A stretch of DNA of 64,000 bases, from assembly GCA_900768635.1 (NCBI GenBank), contig CAAGDP010000198.1, positions 12,466-76,465 of the forward strand, in the 5' to 3' direction. This stretch comes from Enterobacterales bacterium. Its GTDB lineage: Bacteria > Pseudomonadota > Gammaproteobacteria > Enterobacterales > Succinivibrionaceae. The stretch's first letter is position 1. Every line of letters begins with the position of its first letter. The notes beneath the pieces were generated by a model that was not told the DNA's origin, searched no databases, and saw only the letters and a list, made by a program, of their open reading frames with translations. The position numbers and the translations under genes were made by a program. Of this stretch, positions 10,615 through 19,247 are shown in pieces.

Positions 10615-11139
10615 TCAGTAATTGATTGTTTCAACTGTTTTGAAGCCATTAGTGTAAATACAGATATCTGAAGCTATGGCCAAAGACTTTTCCGCAATTT
10701 CCTGAGCGGTAAGTTCAGTATTTTCCAGAAGAGCACGGGCAGCCGCTCTGGCATATTCTCCCCCGGATCCCATGGCAATAAGATCATTTTCCGGCTGAAC
10801 AACATCACCATTTCCGGTAATAACAAACGATTTGGTTTCATCCGCAACCGCAAGCATTGCCTCCAACTTACGCAAAGCTTTGTCAGTTCTCCACTCCGTA
10901 GCAAGAGCGACAGCAGCTCTTTCCAAATTGCCGTTACATTTTTTAAGCTTCATCTCAAAACGTTCCAGAAGAGTAAAGGCATCAGCTGTACCTCCTGCAA
11001 AACCGGCAAGAACCTTTCCCTCTGCCAGACGATGAACTTTCTTCGCATTGCCTTTCATCACTGTGTTGCCCAGAGTTACCTGACCATCACCTGCCATCAC
11101 AACCTGACCGTTACGGCGAACTGAAACAATAGTTGTCAT
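10615..11139 (-). CDS. hslV: HslV (ClpQ), proteolytic subunit of HslUV protease
   Basis: N-terminal-threonine peptidase related to proteasome beta subunits. After removal of Met the chain begins TTIVSVRR, with Thr as nucleophile, followed by [15 protein letters not shown], the GSGG element and ALLENTEL, all characteristic. The 174 residues match E. coli (176). It is the first gene of the hslVU unit, with a sigma-32-type promoter about 80 bases upstream (11222-11246). Confidence 0.97.
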   Translation of the reverse strand: MTTIVSVRRNGQVVMAGDGQVTLGNTVMKGNAKKVHRLAEGKVLAGFAGGTADAFTLLERFEMKLKKCNGNLERAAVALATEWRTDKALRKLEAMLAVADETKSFVITGNGDVVQPENDLIAMGSGGEYARAAARALLENTELTAQEIAEKSLAIASDICIYTNGFKTVETINY

Positions 11140-11218
11140 AAAAATCCTTAAAACTTGTCTTCAATATTCTGCAGCAGAATCTGATTTGAAAAACTGAGCA
11201 GCAAATCCCTTATTTAAT

Positions 11219-11247
11219 ACAATGGGGGCTTTTCAGCAAATTTCAAA
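11219..11247 (-). promoter_or_regulatory. Sigma-32 (heat-shock) type promoter for hslVU
   Basis: On the minus strand TTTGAAA (-35, 11241-11247) is separated by 13 bases from CCCCATTG (-10, 11220-11227). This agrees closely with the RpoH consensus (TTGAAA and CCCCAT with 11-16 bases between). It lies about 80 bases before the hslV start. Confidence 0.75.
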
Positions 11248-12008
11248 TAAAAATTGTTTATCTTATGATGTTAGCTTCCATCTGAAATCCTGCTTTACTG
11301 AAGTGAAAAGGATTAAACCATCTGACGGTTTTTCATCTGAGTTTATGTCAGTATCCAAATTCTGTACCTATGAAAGGTTCCAGATATAACTTCCCGCCCA
11401 AAACCTGAAATTCTTTTATCAGCATGGCCAGACACACCATCCCGAACATTAGAAATAGTCCTGTACCACCTGGTTTATATTTACGAATCTAACCTCCTAT
11501 ACGCTTTGGATGCTTTTTCTCAAAAGAACGATAACAAATAGTAATACTATGTTACTTCCCATCAGGGATCTCCTGTGAATATTGCTCACCACCCTGAAAT
11601 ATTTCGATATTACTCCATATCTCATTTTCAGAAGATTTTCTGACCGGATCAGTGACTGATGGTACTAAATTGGTTTGAAAATTAAAGATGACCTTCCAAC
11701 ATAAGAAATTCTGCTGTCTGCTAATCTGCCTTTAATTCTGGAACTTGAATTTAAGGATGTTTCTGAAATGATAGATCCCCTTTACCAGAGACTTATTTTG
11801 AAGATCAGAACAAAAGGATCCATTCGTAAAAAGTTACAACACTATGCAGAGTAAGATTTTATCCTTTTGCAAAATTGAGATGACAAATTGAAAAATGTAT
11901 AATCAATCAGATAGATAGAAATTGGGCAGAGTTCTTCAGAAAATGGATTTTCCATCATTTTGCGTAAAACTTTACATCATTGCTCTGCATAAAATGAAGG
12001 ATAGAAAA
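11248..12008 (+). other. Gene-free 760-bp stretch with decayed coding fragments
   Basis: No intact gene is visible. On the minus strand a frame from about 11550 down to a stop at 11348-11350 reads as protein-like sequence (KYKPGGTGLFLMFGM...) interrupted by an in-frame TAG at 11489-11491. On the plus strand about 45 codons ending near 11852 (LILELEFKDVSEMIDPLYQR...) form another open fragment with a stop just before it. Both could be relics of mobile-element or lost genes, but neither can be assigned to a family by eye. Confidence 0.3.
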
Positions 12009-12740
12009 ATGCGTTTAAACAATTTATTGCATCTTGGAAGCCTGACAATTCTCCTAATGATCGGGACAGGCTGTACAACAATGGTAGACAGCAATTTTGA
12101 GTTCAACCTTAAAAACATCAGTCCAATTAACGAAAGCAATGCAGTACAAACGGTTTTTGTCAAAAGCATCAGAGATGAACGGCAGTTTGCTGTAGCTGAG
12201 TCTACAATTCATCCTGAACAAATGACCATCAGCAGCTACTCTCCGGATCCTTCCTACACAAAAGAAAGAATCGTAGCTCGTAATCAGACAGCCTCATCCT
12301 GCAGTACTGACAACAGCGTAGCTGGATGCACTGCCGATGCGAATTCCTTCAGTGCTCTTGGTGAAAACCTCTGCTTTAAACAATATCCAGCCACCACCTA
12401 TGTAAAACTGGCTGTTGAAAAAGGATTGGAAAACGCAGGATACCGTATCCTGCACCGGGAAACTGATATCAATAAATACACTTTGGTAGTAGATCTTAAA
12501 GTAGAACGATTCTGGTATTGGGTAGACTACTCCGGGGATGATCGTTTTGCTCATGCCGACATTGCTGTTACTTTTCATACCAGAGATGAAGGTTCCGGCG
12601 CACAAAGAAACTTTAAAATTTCCAATCAACTTAATATGCAGGTTCCTGGCTTTATGAACCCGCTTAAAAGCACTGTAGAATCAGCTCTTATAGACTATAG
12701 CGATACCATAGCTAAAAATATCCACCAGAGATTGAAGTAG
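12009..12740 (+). CDS. Putative outer-membrane lipoprotein, unknown function
   Basis: A 243-residue protein with a lipoprotein signal peptide: MRLNNLLHLGSLTILLMIGTGC, where the lipobox is MIGTGC. The residues after Cys are TTM, so no Asp+2 inner-membrane retention signal is present and outer-membrane sorting is expected. ATG 12009 is chosen because AAGGA (11997-12001) lies 7 bases before it and the signal peptide starts there; the frame is open further upstream. The mature part holds four Cys in the middle (SSCSTDN...GCTADAN...NLCF) and a YajG-like alternation of strands (VFVKSIRDERQF, YTLVVDLKVERF), but the family cannot be named with confidence. Confidence 0.7.
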   Translation: MRLNNLLHLGSLTILLMIGTGCTTMVDSNFEFNLKNISPINESNAVQTVFVKSIRDERQFAVAESTIHPEQMTISSYSPDPSYTKERIVARNQTASSCSTDNSVAGCTADANSFSALGENLCFKQYPATTYVKLAVEKGLENAGYRILHRETDINKYTLVVDLKVERFWYWVDYSGDDRFAHADIAVTFHTRDEGSGAQRNFKISNQLNMQVPGFMNPLKSTVESALIDYSDTIAKNIHQRLK

Positions 12741-12796
12741 ATTCATATCCCGGGATATTCATTCCGGGAGTATTATTCACAGGGAGTTCAGCGACA

Positions 12797-13324
12797 ATGG
12801 TTTTAATTACAGAAAGACAGCAGAAAATTTATGATCTGGTCAGCAATATTCTGGCCAAAGGTAATGATAATCCCTCCCGGGACGAACTGACGCTCCTGAT
12901 AAGCAGTGAATTTGAAGAAATATCCCGGAAAAATTCTGTTGAGGTTCCGGTAATAGGTAAAGTGGCTGCCGGCAGTCCGATTTATGCCGAGGAGCACTTT
13001 GAAAAGAAACTGAGTATCGATCCGTCTTTCTTTGACTTTACACCGGACTATTTTCTGAGAGTATCAGGATGTTCCATGATAAACGCAGGAATACTGGACG
13101 GTGATCTGATAGCTGTCAAAAAGGTTGACGGTTCATCCATAAGAAACGGTGAAATCGTGATAGCCAGAGTTAATCACAGTGATGTCACAGTTAAGCGTTA
13201 TCAGAGAGATGGCAATACAGTATGGCTGATCCCGGAAAACAACGAAATGTCTCCCATTATGGTGAATCTGGAAAAGGATGATTTGGAAATCGACGGAGTC
13301 TATGTAGGATTGATGCGCAGTTAA
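12797..13324 (+). CDS. lexA: LexA-like self-cleaving repressor with shortened N-terminal domain
   Basis: The C-terminal two thirds is a clear LexA S24 peptidase domain: cleavage site VAAG/SP near residues 54-59 (Ala-Gly bond), catalytic Ser in SGCSM, catalytic Lys in VTVKRY, and the closing IDGVYVGLMRS. In the N-terminal part, LITERQQKIYDLV and NPSRDELTLL match helices 1 and 2 of the LexA winged helix, but the recognition helix and wing (about 27 residues) are missing, giving 175 instead of about 202 residues. The frame is uninterrupted. The neighbourhood (plsB nearby) is that of true lexA. No CTGT-N8-ACAG operator is seen upstream. DNA binding therefore looks doubtful or altered. Confidence 0.85.
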   Translation: MVLITERQQKIYDLVSNILAKGNDNPSRDELTLLISSEFEEISRKNSVEVPVIGKVAAGSPIYAEEHFEKKLSIDPSFFDFTPDYFLRVSGCSMINAGILDGDLIAVKKVDGSSIRNGEIVIARVNHSDVTVKRYQRDGNTVWLIPENNEMSPIMVNLEKDDLEIDGVYVGLMRS

Positions 13325-13346
13325 GCGCCGGATTTTCTTTCTGTTA

Positions 13347-13373
13347 CCTCGCATTAAATGCGGGGTTTTATTT
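13347..13373 (+). terminator. Intrinsic terminator of the lexA-like gene
   Basis: CCTCGCAT (13347-13354), loop TAA, ATGCGGGG (13358-13365), followed by TTTTATTT. It starts 23 bases after the lexA stop. Confidence 0.88.
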
Positions 13374-13462
13374 ACTTAATCATCAGATACAAGGATCAGC
13401 AATATCTGATTTCATAAAACAGACTGTGGGGTAATCCGGTCTTACGCCGATCGGCATGAATA

Positions 13463-13927
13463 TTACACCGAACCTGCAAAATTCTGTTGCCGCCAGGCTT
13501 CATAAATAATAATCCCAACCGAATTAGCTAGATTATAACATCTGCTTCCTGGAACCATTGGTATTCTCAGCTTCTGTCCGCTTTTAAGAGTATCAGTAAA
13601 AGTATCCGGTAATCCGGATGTTTCCCGACCGAAAATTATAACGTCCTGAGGTTGGAATGACACTTCACAAGGTTTGGTCTGTCCTTTGGATGTGGCGGCA
13701 TAAACTGCAGCATTTAAAGGCATGGCAGCCAGACATTCCTCAATGGAGTTGTAGTTGCGAATATTTACATATTCATGATAATCAAGGCCGGCACGCATAA
13801 GACGCTTGTCATCCAATACAAACCCGAGCGGATGTATTAAGTGAAGTTGAGATCCGGTATTGGCACAAAGACGAATAATATTTCCGGTATTGGCCGGAAT
13901 CTCCGGCTGAAATAAAACAATATTCAT
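13463..13927 (-). CDS. trmL: tRNA (cytidine/uridine-34-2'-O)-methyltransferase TrmL
   Basis: SPOUT-class methyltransferase that modifies the wobble position of tRNA-Leu isoacceptors with S-adenosylmethionine. Short single-domain form of 154 residues (157 in E. coli). Motifs: PEIPANTGNIIRLCANTG at the N-terminus, IIFGRETSGLP, and IPMVPGSRCYNLANSVGI, which forms the deep trefoil knot that binds the cofactor. It is a single gene between the lexA-like gene and plsB, transcribed against both. Confidence 0.93.
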   Translation of the reverse strand: MNIVLFQPEIPANTGNIIRLCANTGSQLHLIHPLGFVLDDKRLMRAGLDYHEYVNIRNYNSIEECLAAMPLNAAVYAATSKGQTKPCEVSFQPQDVIIFGRETSGLPDTFTDTLKSGQKLRIPMVPGSRCYNLANSVGIIIYEAWRQQNFAGSV

Positions 13928-14135
13928 GATCTTACTCTTACGGACAATTAGAAGTATTTCAAAATTCAGAAGAATTATACTGTATACGGAGGAAAATAGA
14001 ATAAACCAGAAATAAACCCCTGTTACAATTCTTATGAAGTATTTATGTGTCTTATATAGAAAGTTCAGATAATATTTGTACGCAAGACGGTCCTACTGAT
14101 GTAGACTATAAAAAGTGGTTTATACTTGGGATGAG

Positions 14136-16580
14136 ATGAAAAAATTGTTCACAGATATCTTAAAATTTATCTTCTATCTACCCATAAAACTGTTGGTAAA
14201 AACAACAACATTACCAAAAGATCCTGTACCTGATTTGAATATTGATACGGGTAAGCCCATTGTATATGTACTGAAAAATCATTCCATCAGTGATTTGCTG
14301 GCGTTGCACTTTCATTGCCCTACCTTGTCTCTTCCCTCACCGTTCAAACCTTTATACGTTAACGGAGTTAAGGTACCAAGATATCTCTTTTTATACAAAA
14401 CACCTCTTATCTTCAATGCTTATGCACCACACCGCATACAGGGATTCAAAATATTCAAACAATGGGTTGAAATCCAGAAAAACAATCCCTCATCCGCCAT
14501 ACAGATAATCACCGTTCCATCTATGTGGAACAGAAGTCCTGGAATTCAATCAATGCAACCCCAGGATATAAGTGGAGAAAATCTTAAATTAACCAGCGCC
14601 TGGCATCGTTTTAAAAATGTTATTACCCGGGGAAGAAGTCATACCGTATTCATCTCCAGACCGATTTCTCTGACAGCGCTTATTCAACGTATTGACTTTT
14701 CCAACGAGGAAAAGGCAGCTCTGGTTCTGGAACACCTGTGTCGATCCTATTTCTATCGGTCTCTGAACACCTCCCATGGTCCGCGGCTTCCGATTCGAAC
14801 AAAACTGATAAATGTTCTTATTGCCACCCATGGTATTCAAAAGGCTATTGCAGAATCTCATGACCCCAACGCCGAAGCTGATGCCCGAAAAAAAATTGAC
14901 GAAATTGCAGCAGACATCTCCTACAATTTGCTAACCCGGGTCAACAGCATCAGTAAATTCATCTGCAACCGTCTTTATCAGGGTATCAAAATAACCGGTG
15001 ACGAAGCTGTACGCTCTTTGGCTCAGGCCGGTCATGAAATCATCTATATTCCCTGCCATCGCAGCCATATGGATTACATACTGCTGCAATACGTTATTTT
15101 TAATGCCGGATTAATGCCCCCTCATGTTGCATCGGGAATTAATCTTAATTTCTTTCCCTTTGGTCCGTTCATAAGGAAGTGCGGAGCATTCTTTCTGCGT
15201 CGTAAATTTAATGGCGACCACCTTTATACGGCAATATTCAGAGAATATGTTTCCTTTCTATGCTCCCATGGCTATTCCATGGAGTTTTTTATTGAAGGTA
15301 CCAGATCCAGAACAGGGCGACTTCTGCATCCTAAAACCGGTATGTTATCTATGCTGGTTCAGACTCAGCTACGAGGATTTAGCAGACCGATTACCATTGT
15401 TCCCATATATCTAGCCTATGAGCATGTCATGGAAGTGAATACTTATACCAAAGAGCTTTCGGGAACTAAGAAAAAAGCGGAAAATATCTGGCAGATATTC
15501 TCCATATTTGCCAAGCTGCGCAACTACGGTCATGGCTATGTAAACTTTGGAGAACCCATCACTCTAACTAAATATCTCGACTCCTATCTGCCGGACTGGC
15601 GATCATATACAGATCCTCTGGGAGGCTATCGTCCTTCCTGGTTATATGGTTGTGTAACCAAACTGGCACATCAGGTTATGTTCAATCTCAGTGAAGCAGC
15701 TGCCGTAAACGGTCTGACCCTCTCCTCCATAATCCTGCTGTCCTCTGAGCATTACACCATTGAAAAAGCTCTTCTCAGAAAAATGCTGGGAATTCTGAAT
15801 GATATTCTCCGTCTCGCAACTATCAGTCCTTTTACCCGGGTAATACATACCACCCCTGAAAAACTTCTGGAAAATGCTCTCTCTCTCCATAAATTTGGAA
15901 CGTCAATTGAACGTGGTACGGAAACCATAACATTATTACATCAGCAGTACCAGCAACTCACTTACTATCGCAATAATATCCTTCACCTTTTCATTATTCC
16001 GTCGGTGGTAATAAAACTTATATCTCTCTCCTCCCGTCTGGTATATGACGAACTGTTGTCATCTCTGACCATGTTATTTGATCTGCTGGAAAATGAGCTT
16101 TTTGTTCCAATTAAAAAGGAAAATCTTCAGACTTACGTAAGGTCCCTGCTCAGAGCATTAGTCCATATGAATCTGATTTCCTATATTACCGGCTGCTACG
16201 AAATCAATCCTGCAGCAGCAAAGGAATGTAATATTATCTCAGCCATCTGCAATGAAACACTGATACGCTATCGGATCTTCTTCACTATCATCAGCAATAA
16301 CAATGTACTCAGCTATGAAGATCTGGAGGAAAGCTGGACTAAATACCTTTCCCGGATTTGCTTTGATCGACATATGGAGCTGGCCCCGGAATTCAGTAGC
16401 AATGAAACCCTGAAATGGCTCATTGCCTACCTTGAGGAAAATGACTATGCCCGACAGATAGGAGTTAACGGTATGATTAAATTCGATCTGACAAAGCTTG
16501 ATGGATTATCCGATTTAATCACCTCCATAACAGATACTGCAATTCAAACCAACATTCCCACCCCTGAATTTGAAGCATAG
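14136..16580 (+). CDS. plsB: Glycerol-3-phosphate 1-O-acyltransferase PlsB
   Basis: Membrane-associated enzyme that transfers a fatty acyl group from acyl-ACP or acyl-CoA to sn-glycerol-3-phosphate, the first step of phospholipid synthesis. The 814 residues match E. coli (806). Motifs: catalytic HX4D in PCHRSHMDY, GINLNFFPFGP, FIEGTRSRTGR (glycerol-phosphate binding) and VPIYLAYEHV. ATG 14136 is chosen because MKKLFTDILKF aligns with the E. coli N-terminus; a GTG at 14115 opens the same frame. The proximity to lexA repeats the E. coli plsB-dgkA-lexA order without dgkA. Confidence 0.95.
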   Translation: MKKLFTDILKFIFYLPIKLLVKTTTLPKDPVPDLNIDTGKPIVYVLKNHSISDLLALHFHCPTLSLPSPFKPLYVNGVKVPRYLFLYKTPLIFNAYAPHRIQGFKIFKQWVEIQKNNPSSAIQIITVPSMWNRSPGIQSMQPQDISGENLKLTSAWHRFKNVITRGRSHTVFISRPISLTALIQRIDFSNEEKAALVLEHLCRSYFYRSLNTSHGPRLPIRTKLINVLIATHGIQKAIAESHDPNAEADARKKIDEIAADISYNLLTRVNSISKFICNRLYQGIKITGDEAVRSLAQAGHEIIYIPCHRSHMDYILLQYVIFNAGLMPPHVASGINLNFFPFGPFIRKCGAFFLRRKFNGDHLYTAIFREYVSFLCSHGYSMEFFIEGTRSRTGRLLHPKTGMLSMLVQTQLRGFSRPITIVPIYLAYEHVMEVNTYTKELSGTKKKAENIWQIFSIFAKLRNYGHGYVNFGEPITLTKYLDSYLPDWRSYTDPLGGYRPSWLYGCVTKLAHQVMFNLSEAAAVNGLTLSSIILLSSEHYTIEKALLRKMLGILNDILRLATISPFTRVIHTTPEKLLENALSLHKFGTSIERGTETITLLHQQYQQLTYYRNNILHLFIIPSVVIKLISLSSRLVYDELLSSLTMLFDLLENELFVPIKKENLQTYVRSLLRALVHMNLISYITGCYEINPAAAKECNIISAICNETLIRYRIFFTIISNNNVLSYEDLEESWTKYLSRICFDRHMELAPEFSSNETLKWLIAYLEENDYARQIGVNGMIKFDLTKLDGLSDLITSITDTAIQTNIPTPEFEA

Positions 16581-16693
16581 TGGATCATACTCATAAATCC
16601 CGAAGCAAATCCCTGAAATTAAGAAGCAATCCTGAGATTTGCATCCCTTCTTAAGGTATAATCAGAAGAATACAGAAAACCGGAGTAACCATT

Positions 16694-17125
16694 ATGATTA
16701 TGAAAAGCATTGTGCTGACATTGGTGCTGTCCCTGGTTGCATCAGGAGCAGCTCTTGCCAGTGGCCACGGTGGTGGAAAAGAAGAAAATGAGATCCCGGT
16801 AAGCAACATCAGCTACTTTGATCTTGCACCGGAAATTGTTACCAACTATACAGCTGAGGGCAACCGGGTAGGTTATGTGAGAGTTAAAGTTCAAATCATG
16901 ACCGACAGTCCGGCTGAAGTTGAAATCCTTAAATACCATTCCGCAGCATTGCGAGACATAGTGATCTCTACTTTATACAAAAAAGAATACAATGATGTAT
17001 CCACCCTGCTGGGACGACAAGAAATAACTCAGGAATGCAAAAGAAAAATTGAAGATTACCTGCTGGCTGAAGAAGATCGAAAAATCGTCAGGGAAGTTAT
17101 CTTTACCAATTTCATTTTCCAGTAA
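16694..17125 (+). CDS. FliL-like secreted protein
   Basis: A 143-residue protein with a signal peptide (VLTLVLSLVASGAALA) and a mature part resembling the periplasmic domain of FliL: YFDLAPEIVTNY, VRVKVQIM, then LRDIVISTLYKK and the ending VREVIFTNFIFQ. Similar FliL-related genes lie near ubiA/plsB or glpG in Vibrio and Shewanella outside flagellar operons. Canonical FliL keeps a transmembrane anchor; here the N-terminus could be cleaved after ALA. GGAG (16682-16685) is 8 bases before the ATG. No flagellar gene is nearby, so a flagellar role is uncertain. The stop abuts the convergent tusA stop. Confidence 0.75.
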   Translation: MIMKSIVLTLVLSLVASGAALASGHGGGKEENEIPVSNISYFDLAPEIVTNYTAEGNRVGYVRVKVQIMTDSPAEVEILKYHSAALRDIVISTLYKKEYNDVSTLLGRQEITQECKRKIEDYLLAEEDRKIVREVIFTNFIFQ

Positions 17126-17356
17126 TTACTTTTTCACCAAAAAGGTATAAGGTGCATCAGAGGAATGCTCAAGAAGAGTGTAGCCCAAATGAAAGCACAA
17201 ATTTGGAACATCTCTGGTTGTGGCCGGATCGTCAGCAAGAATAAACAGAGTTTGATCTGCTGACAGTTCCCGCATTTTTCTGCGGATAATCATAAGGGGT
17301 TCGGGACATCTGAGCCCGGTTACATCCAAAAAGAAATCCGCATCTTCTTTAACCAT
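17126..17356 (-). CDS. tusA: Sulfurtransferase TusA family protein
   Basis: A 76-residue protein of the TusA/SirA family. The active-site CPxP appears as GLRCPEPL near residue 17, following the strand FFLDVTGL; the second strand LFILADDPATTRDVP is also diagnostic. TusA relays persulfide sulfur from IscS towards TusBCD/MnmA for 2-thiouridine in tRNA. It could also belong to a redox-sulfur role, as the family is broad. It ends directly against the FliL-like gene and follows the GT9 gene start region on the minus strand with a 22-base gap, so it may share a transcript with genes to its right only by read-through. Confidence 0.85.
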   Translation of the reverse strand: MVKEDADFFLDVTGLRCPEPLMIIRRKMRELSADQTLFILADDPATTRDVPNLCFHLGYTLLEHSSDAPYTFLVKK

Positions 17357-17378
17357 ATCTTACACCTTTATCGCACAA

Positions 17379-18440
17379 CTATTCCCGGAAACAGTTTTTC
17401 TCCCGTAGAATTTCCCTGCTCTCACAGATCTGATCTATTTTATTTTTAATCATATCCGGTGTTATCTTTTTCATTGCACCGGGCAAATGAACTCTTGTTC
17501 TCCAGGGAAGCTCCTCAGAAGATGTGTGATATTCCTGACGTACCAAATCTTCATAGACACTGACACACCATGATTTATCAAGATAAGGTCCTACCCGTCT
17601 CGGATCATGAGTAGCATACAGTCCTATAACCGGTACTCCTAATGCGTTAGCCATGTGAACAGCTGCAGTATCAGCTGATATAACCATAAAGCCAAGACTG
17701 ATGCATGCCATACATTCGGCAAGAGAAGTTCTACCTGCCAGAGACTTAAGCTCCGGATATTTTTGCCTTAGATAAGTTTCACAATTCTTTTCCCGGGTAG
17801 ATCGTCCACCCAGAAGCACTGGCTCCAAACCTTTACTGTAAAGGTACGCTATAATTTCGCAGCAGCAATCCCAGTCCCAGTCTTTGCTTTCTTTACTGGT
17901 ACATGGATTTAAAAAACATACTTTCCGTTCTTCAGAAAAAAGGAGCTTCCTGGCCTTCTCAGTCAGATATTCCGGAATATGCAAATTCCAGAAAGGTTTT
18001 TCTGACATCTCCTGAGGGATTACCGCCTGAGCAAAATCTGCAAAAGCATCCACTACATGGCGTTTTCCTGAATTTTTAATCCTGCCTGTGCAAAATAACC
18101 ATTGCAGATCTCGGGAACGTTTCTTATCAAAACCTATTTTTTTTTCAGCGGTTACTGCCAAAGAAGCCATACTGGCGGAAAAGGCATACTGCATCATAAG
18201 CAGAATATCAAACTTCTGTCCTCTTAACTTTTTCCGCAGGGAGAGCACACCTGGGATGCCACCCTTCTCATAAGGAATAAATGTTACTTCCGGAAGAAGC
18301 GGTGATAAAAGACTTGCCGAGGCACTACCAATGATCCAGGTAATATCTGCTTCAGGATAATAGTGTTGTATAAGACGAACGGCGGCAACGGCATTGATGC
18401 AATCCCCAATGGCAGAAAGCCTCAATATACAAATTTTCAT
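17379..18440 (-). CDS. Glycosyltransferase family 9 (heptosyltransferase, WaaC-like)
   Basis: GT-B enzyme of the ADP-heptose:LPS heptosyltransferase family, about 353 residues. The N-terminus MKICILRLSAIGDCINAVAA is the usual acceptor-side Rossmann start, and the C-terminal half contains the donor-site stretch LGFMVISADTAAVHMANALG followed by PVIGLYATHDPRRVGPY. ATG 18440 is chosen since GGGGGG lies just upstream; the frame is open to 18467. Beside kdkA and near waaA and waaF it probably adds the first heptose to Kdo (WaaC role) or a later core heptose; sequence alone does not decide. Confidence 0.85.
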   Translation of the reverse strand: MKICILRLSAIGDCINAVAAVRLIQHYYPEADITWIIGSASASLLSPLLPEVTFIPYEKGGIPGVLSLRKKLRGQKFDILLMMQYAFSASMASLAVTAEKKIGFDKKRSRDLQWLFCTGRIKNSGKRHVVDAFADFAQAVIPQEMSEKPFWNLHIPEYLTEKARKLLFSEERKVCFLNPCTSKESKDWDWDCCCEIIAYLYSKGLEPVLLGGRSTREKNCETYLRQKYPELKSLAGRTSLAECMACISLGFMVISADTAAVHMANALGVPVIGLYATHDPRRVGPYLDKSWCVSVYEDLVRQEYHTSSEELPWRTRVHLPGAMKKITPDMIKNKIDQICESREILREKNCFRE

Positions 18441-18530
18441 ATATACCCCCCGAACACATCTCCCCATGGGGTTAACCGGTTTGTGGTAAAATCAGTGCTG
18501 TCATTATACAGCCGATAGAGTAAATTCATT

Positions 18531-19247
18531 ATGTTTGCATCCAAGGAAATCGTTTTACCCAAGCAAAGATTTTTAGTCAACAGCGATCTATGTCCTGATT
18601 TCGTCCCGCAGATGTTTGATCCTTACTATTGGACAAATAAAAACCAGATATTCGGAACCTCAAAAGGACGTGGCACCACCTACTTCGTAGGAGAAGGTAA
18701 CAACAGATATGTGCTCAGACATTACCGGCGCGGAGGTTTTATTTCAAAATTTATTCAGGATGGATTTTTTTATCCGGGAAGGGAAAACTCCCGTTCCTAC
18801 AGAGAATTTCGCCTTCTGGATCATCTTTATGATTTAGGTATCAATGTTCCTAAACCTGTTGCAGCACATATCAGCCTTAACCATTATCCAATTGCCAGAT
18901 ATGATATTCTGGTAAGCTATATAGAAGGCAGTCAGGATCTCTCCGCACTCCTTCAACATCGTTCATTAACTTCTCAGGAATTGCAAAAAATCAGCAATCT
19001 TCTTCTTCAGCTACAAAAGCATAATATTTACCATTCTGATCTGAACATCCATAATATTCTGCTGGACGGCCAGGGAGAAGTCTGGGTCATAGATTTTGAC
19101 AAAGGTTCCATCGAACCAGGACGCTTTACTGAAATGATCCTTCGCCTTAAAAGATCCTTTATTAAGGAAATGCACCTTAATCAGGGACATTTCAATTGGA
19201 CAAATCAGCAATTTGAAGAACTTACCGAGAACTTCCGTTTATCATAG
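18531..19247 (+). CDS. kdkA: 3-deoxy-D-manno-octulosonic acid kinase KdkA
   Basis: Kinase-fold enzyme that phosphorylates the 4-position of the single Kdo residue on lipid A in Haemophilus, Vibrio and relatives. The 238 residues match the family. Motifs: RGTTYFVGEG (nucleotide loop), YVLRHYRRGG, catalytic HSDLNIHNILL and metal-binding VIDFDKG. It is transcribed divergently from the GT9 gene (about 90 bases between starts) and its last 26 bases overlap the end of the convergent waaA gene. Presence of kdkA implies a Haemophilus-like core with one phosphorylated Kdo. Confidence 0.93.
   Translation: MFASKEIVLPKQRFLVNSDLCPDFVPQMFDPYYWTNKNQIFGTSKGRGTTYFVGEGNNRYVLRHYRRGGFISKFIQDGFFYPGRENSRSYREFRLLDHLYDLGINVPKPVAAHISLNHYPIARYDILVSYIEGSQDLSALLQHRSLTSQELQKISNLLLQLQKHNIYHSDLNIHNILLDGQGEVWVIDFDKGSIEPGRFTEMILRLKRSFIKEMHLNQGHFNWTNQQFEELTENFRLS

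Noticed and set aside
12741..12796. Search for an SOS operator upstream of the lexA-like gene
   Set aside because: No CTGT-N8-ACAG or close variant; only a CCCGG...CCGGG inverted repeat is present, which is more like a weak terminator of the preceding lipoprotein gene.
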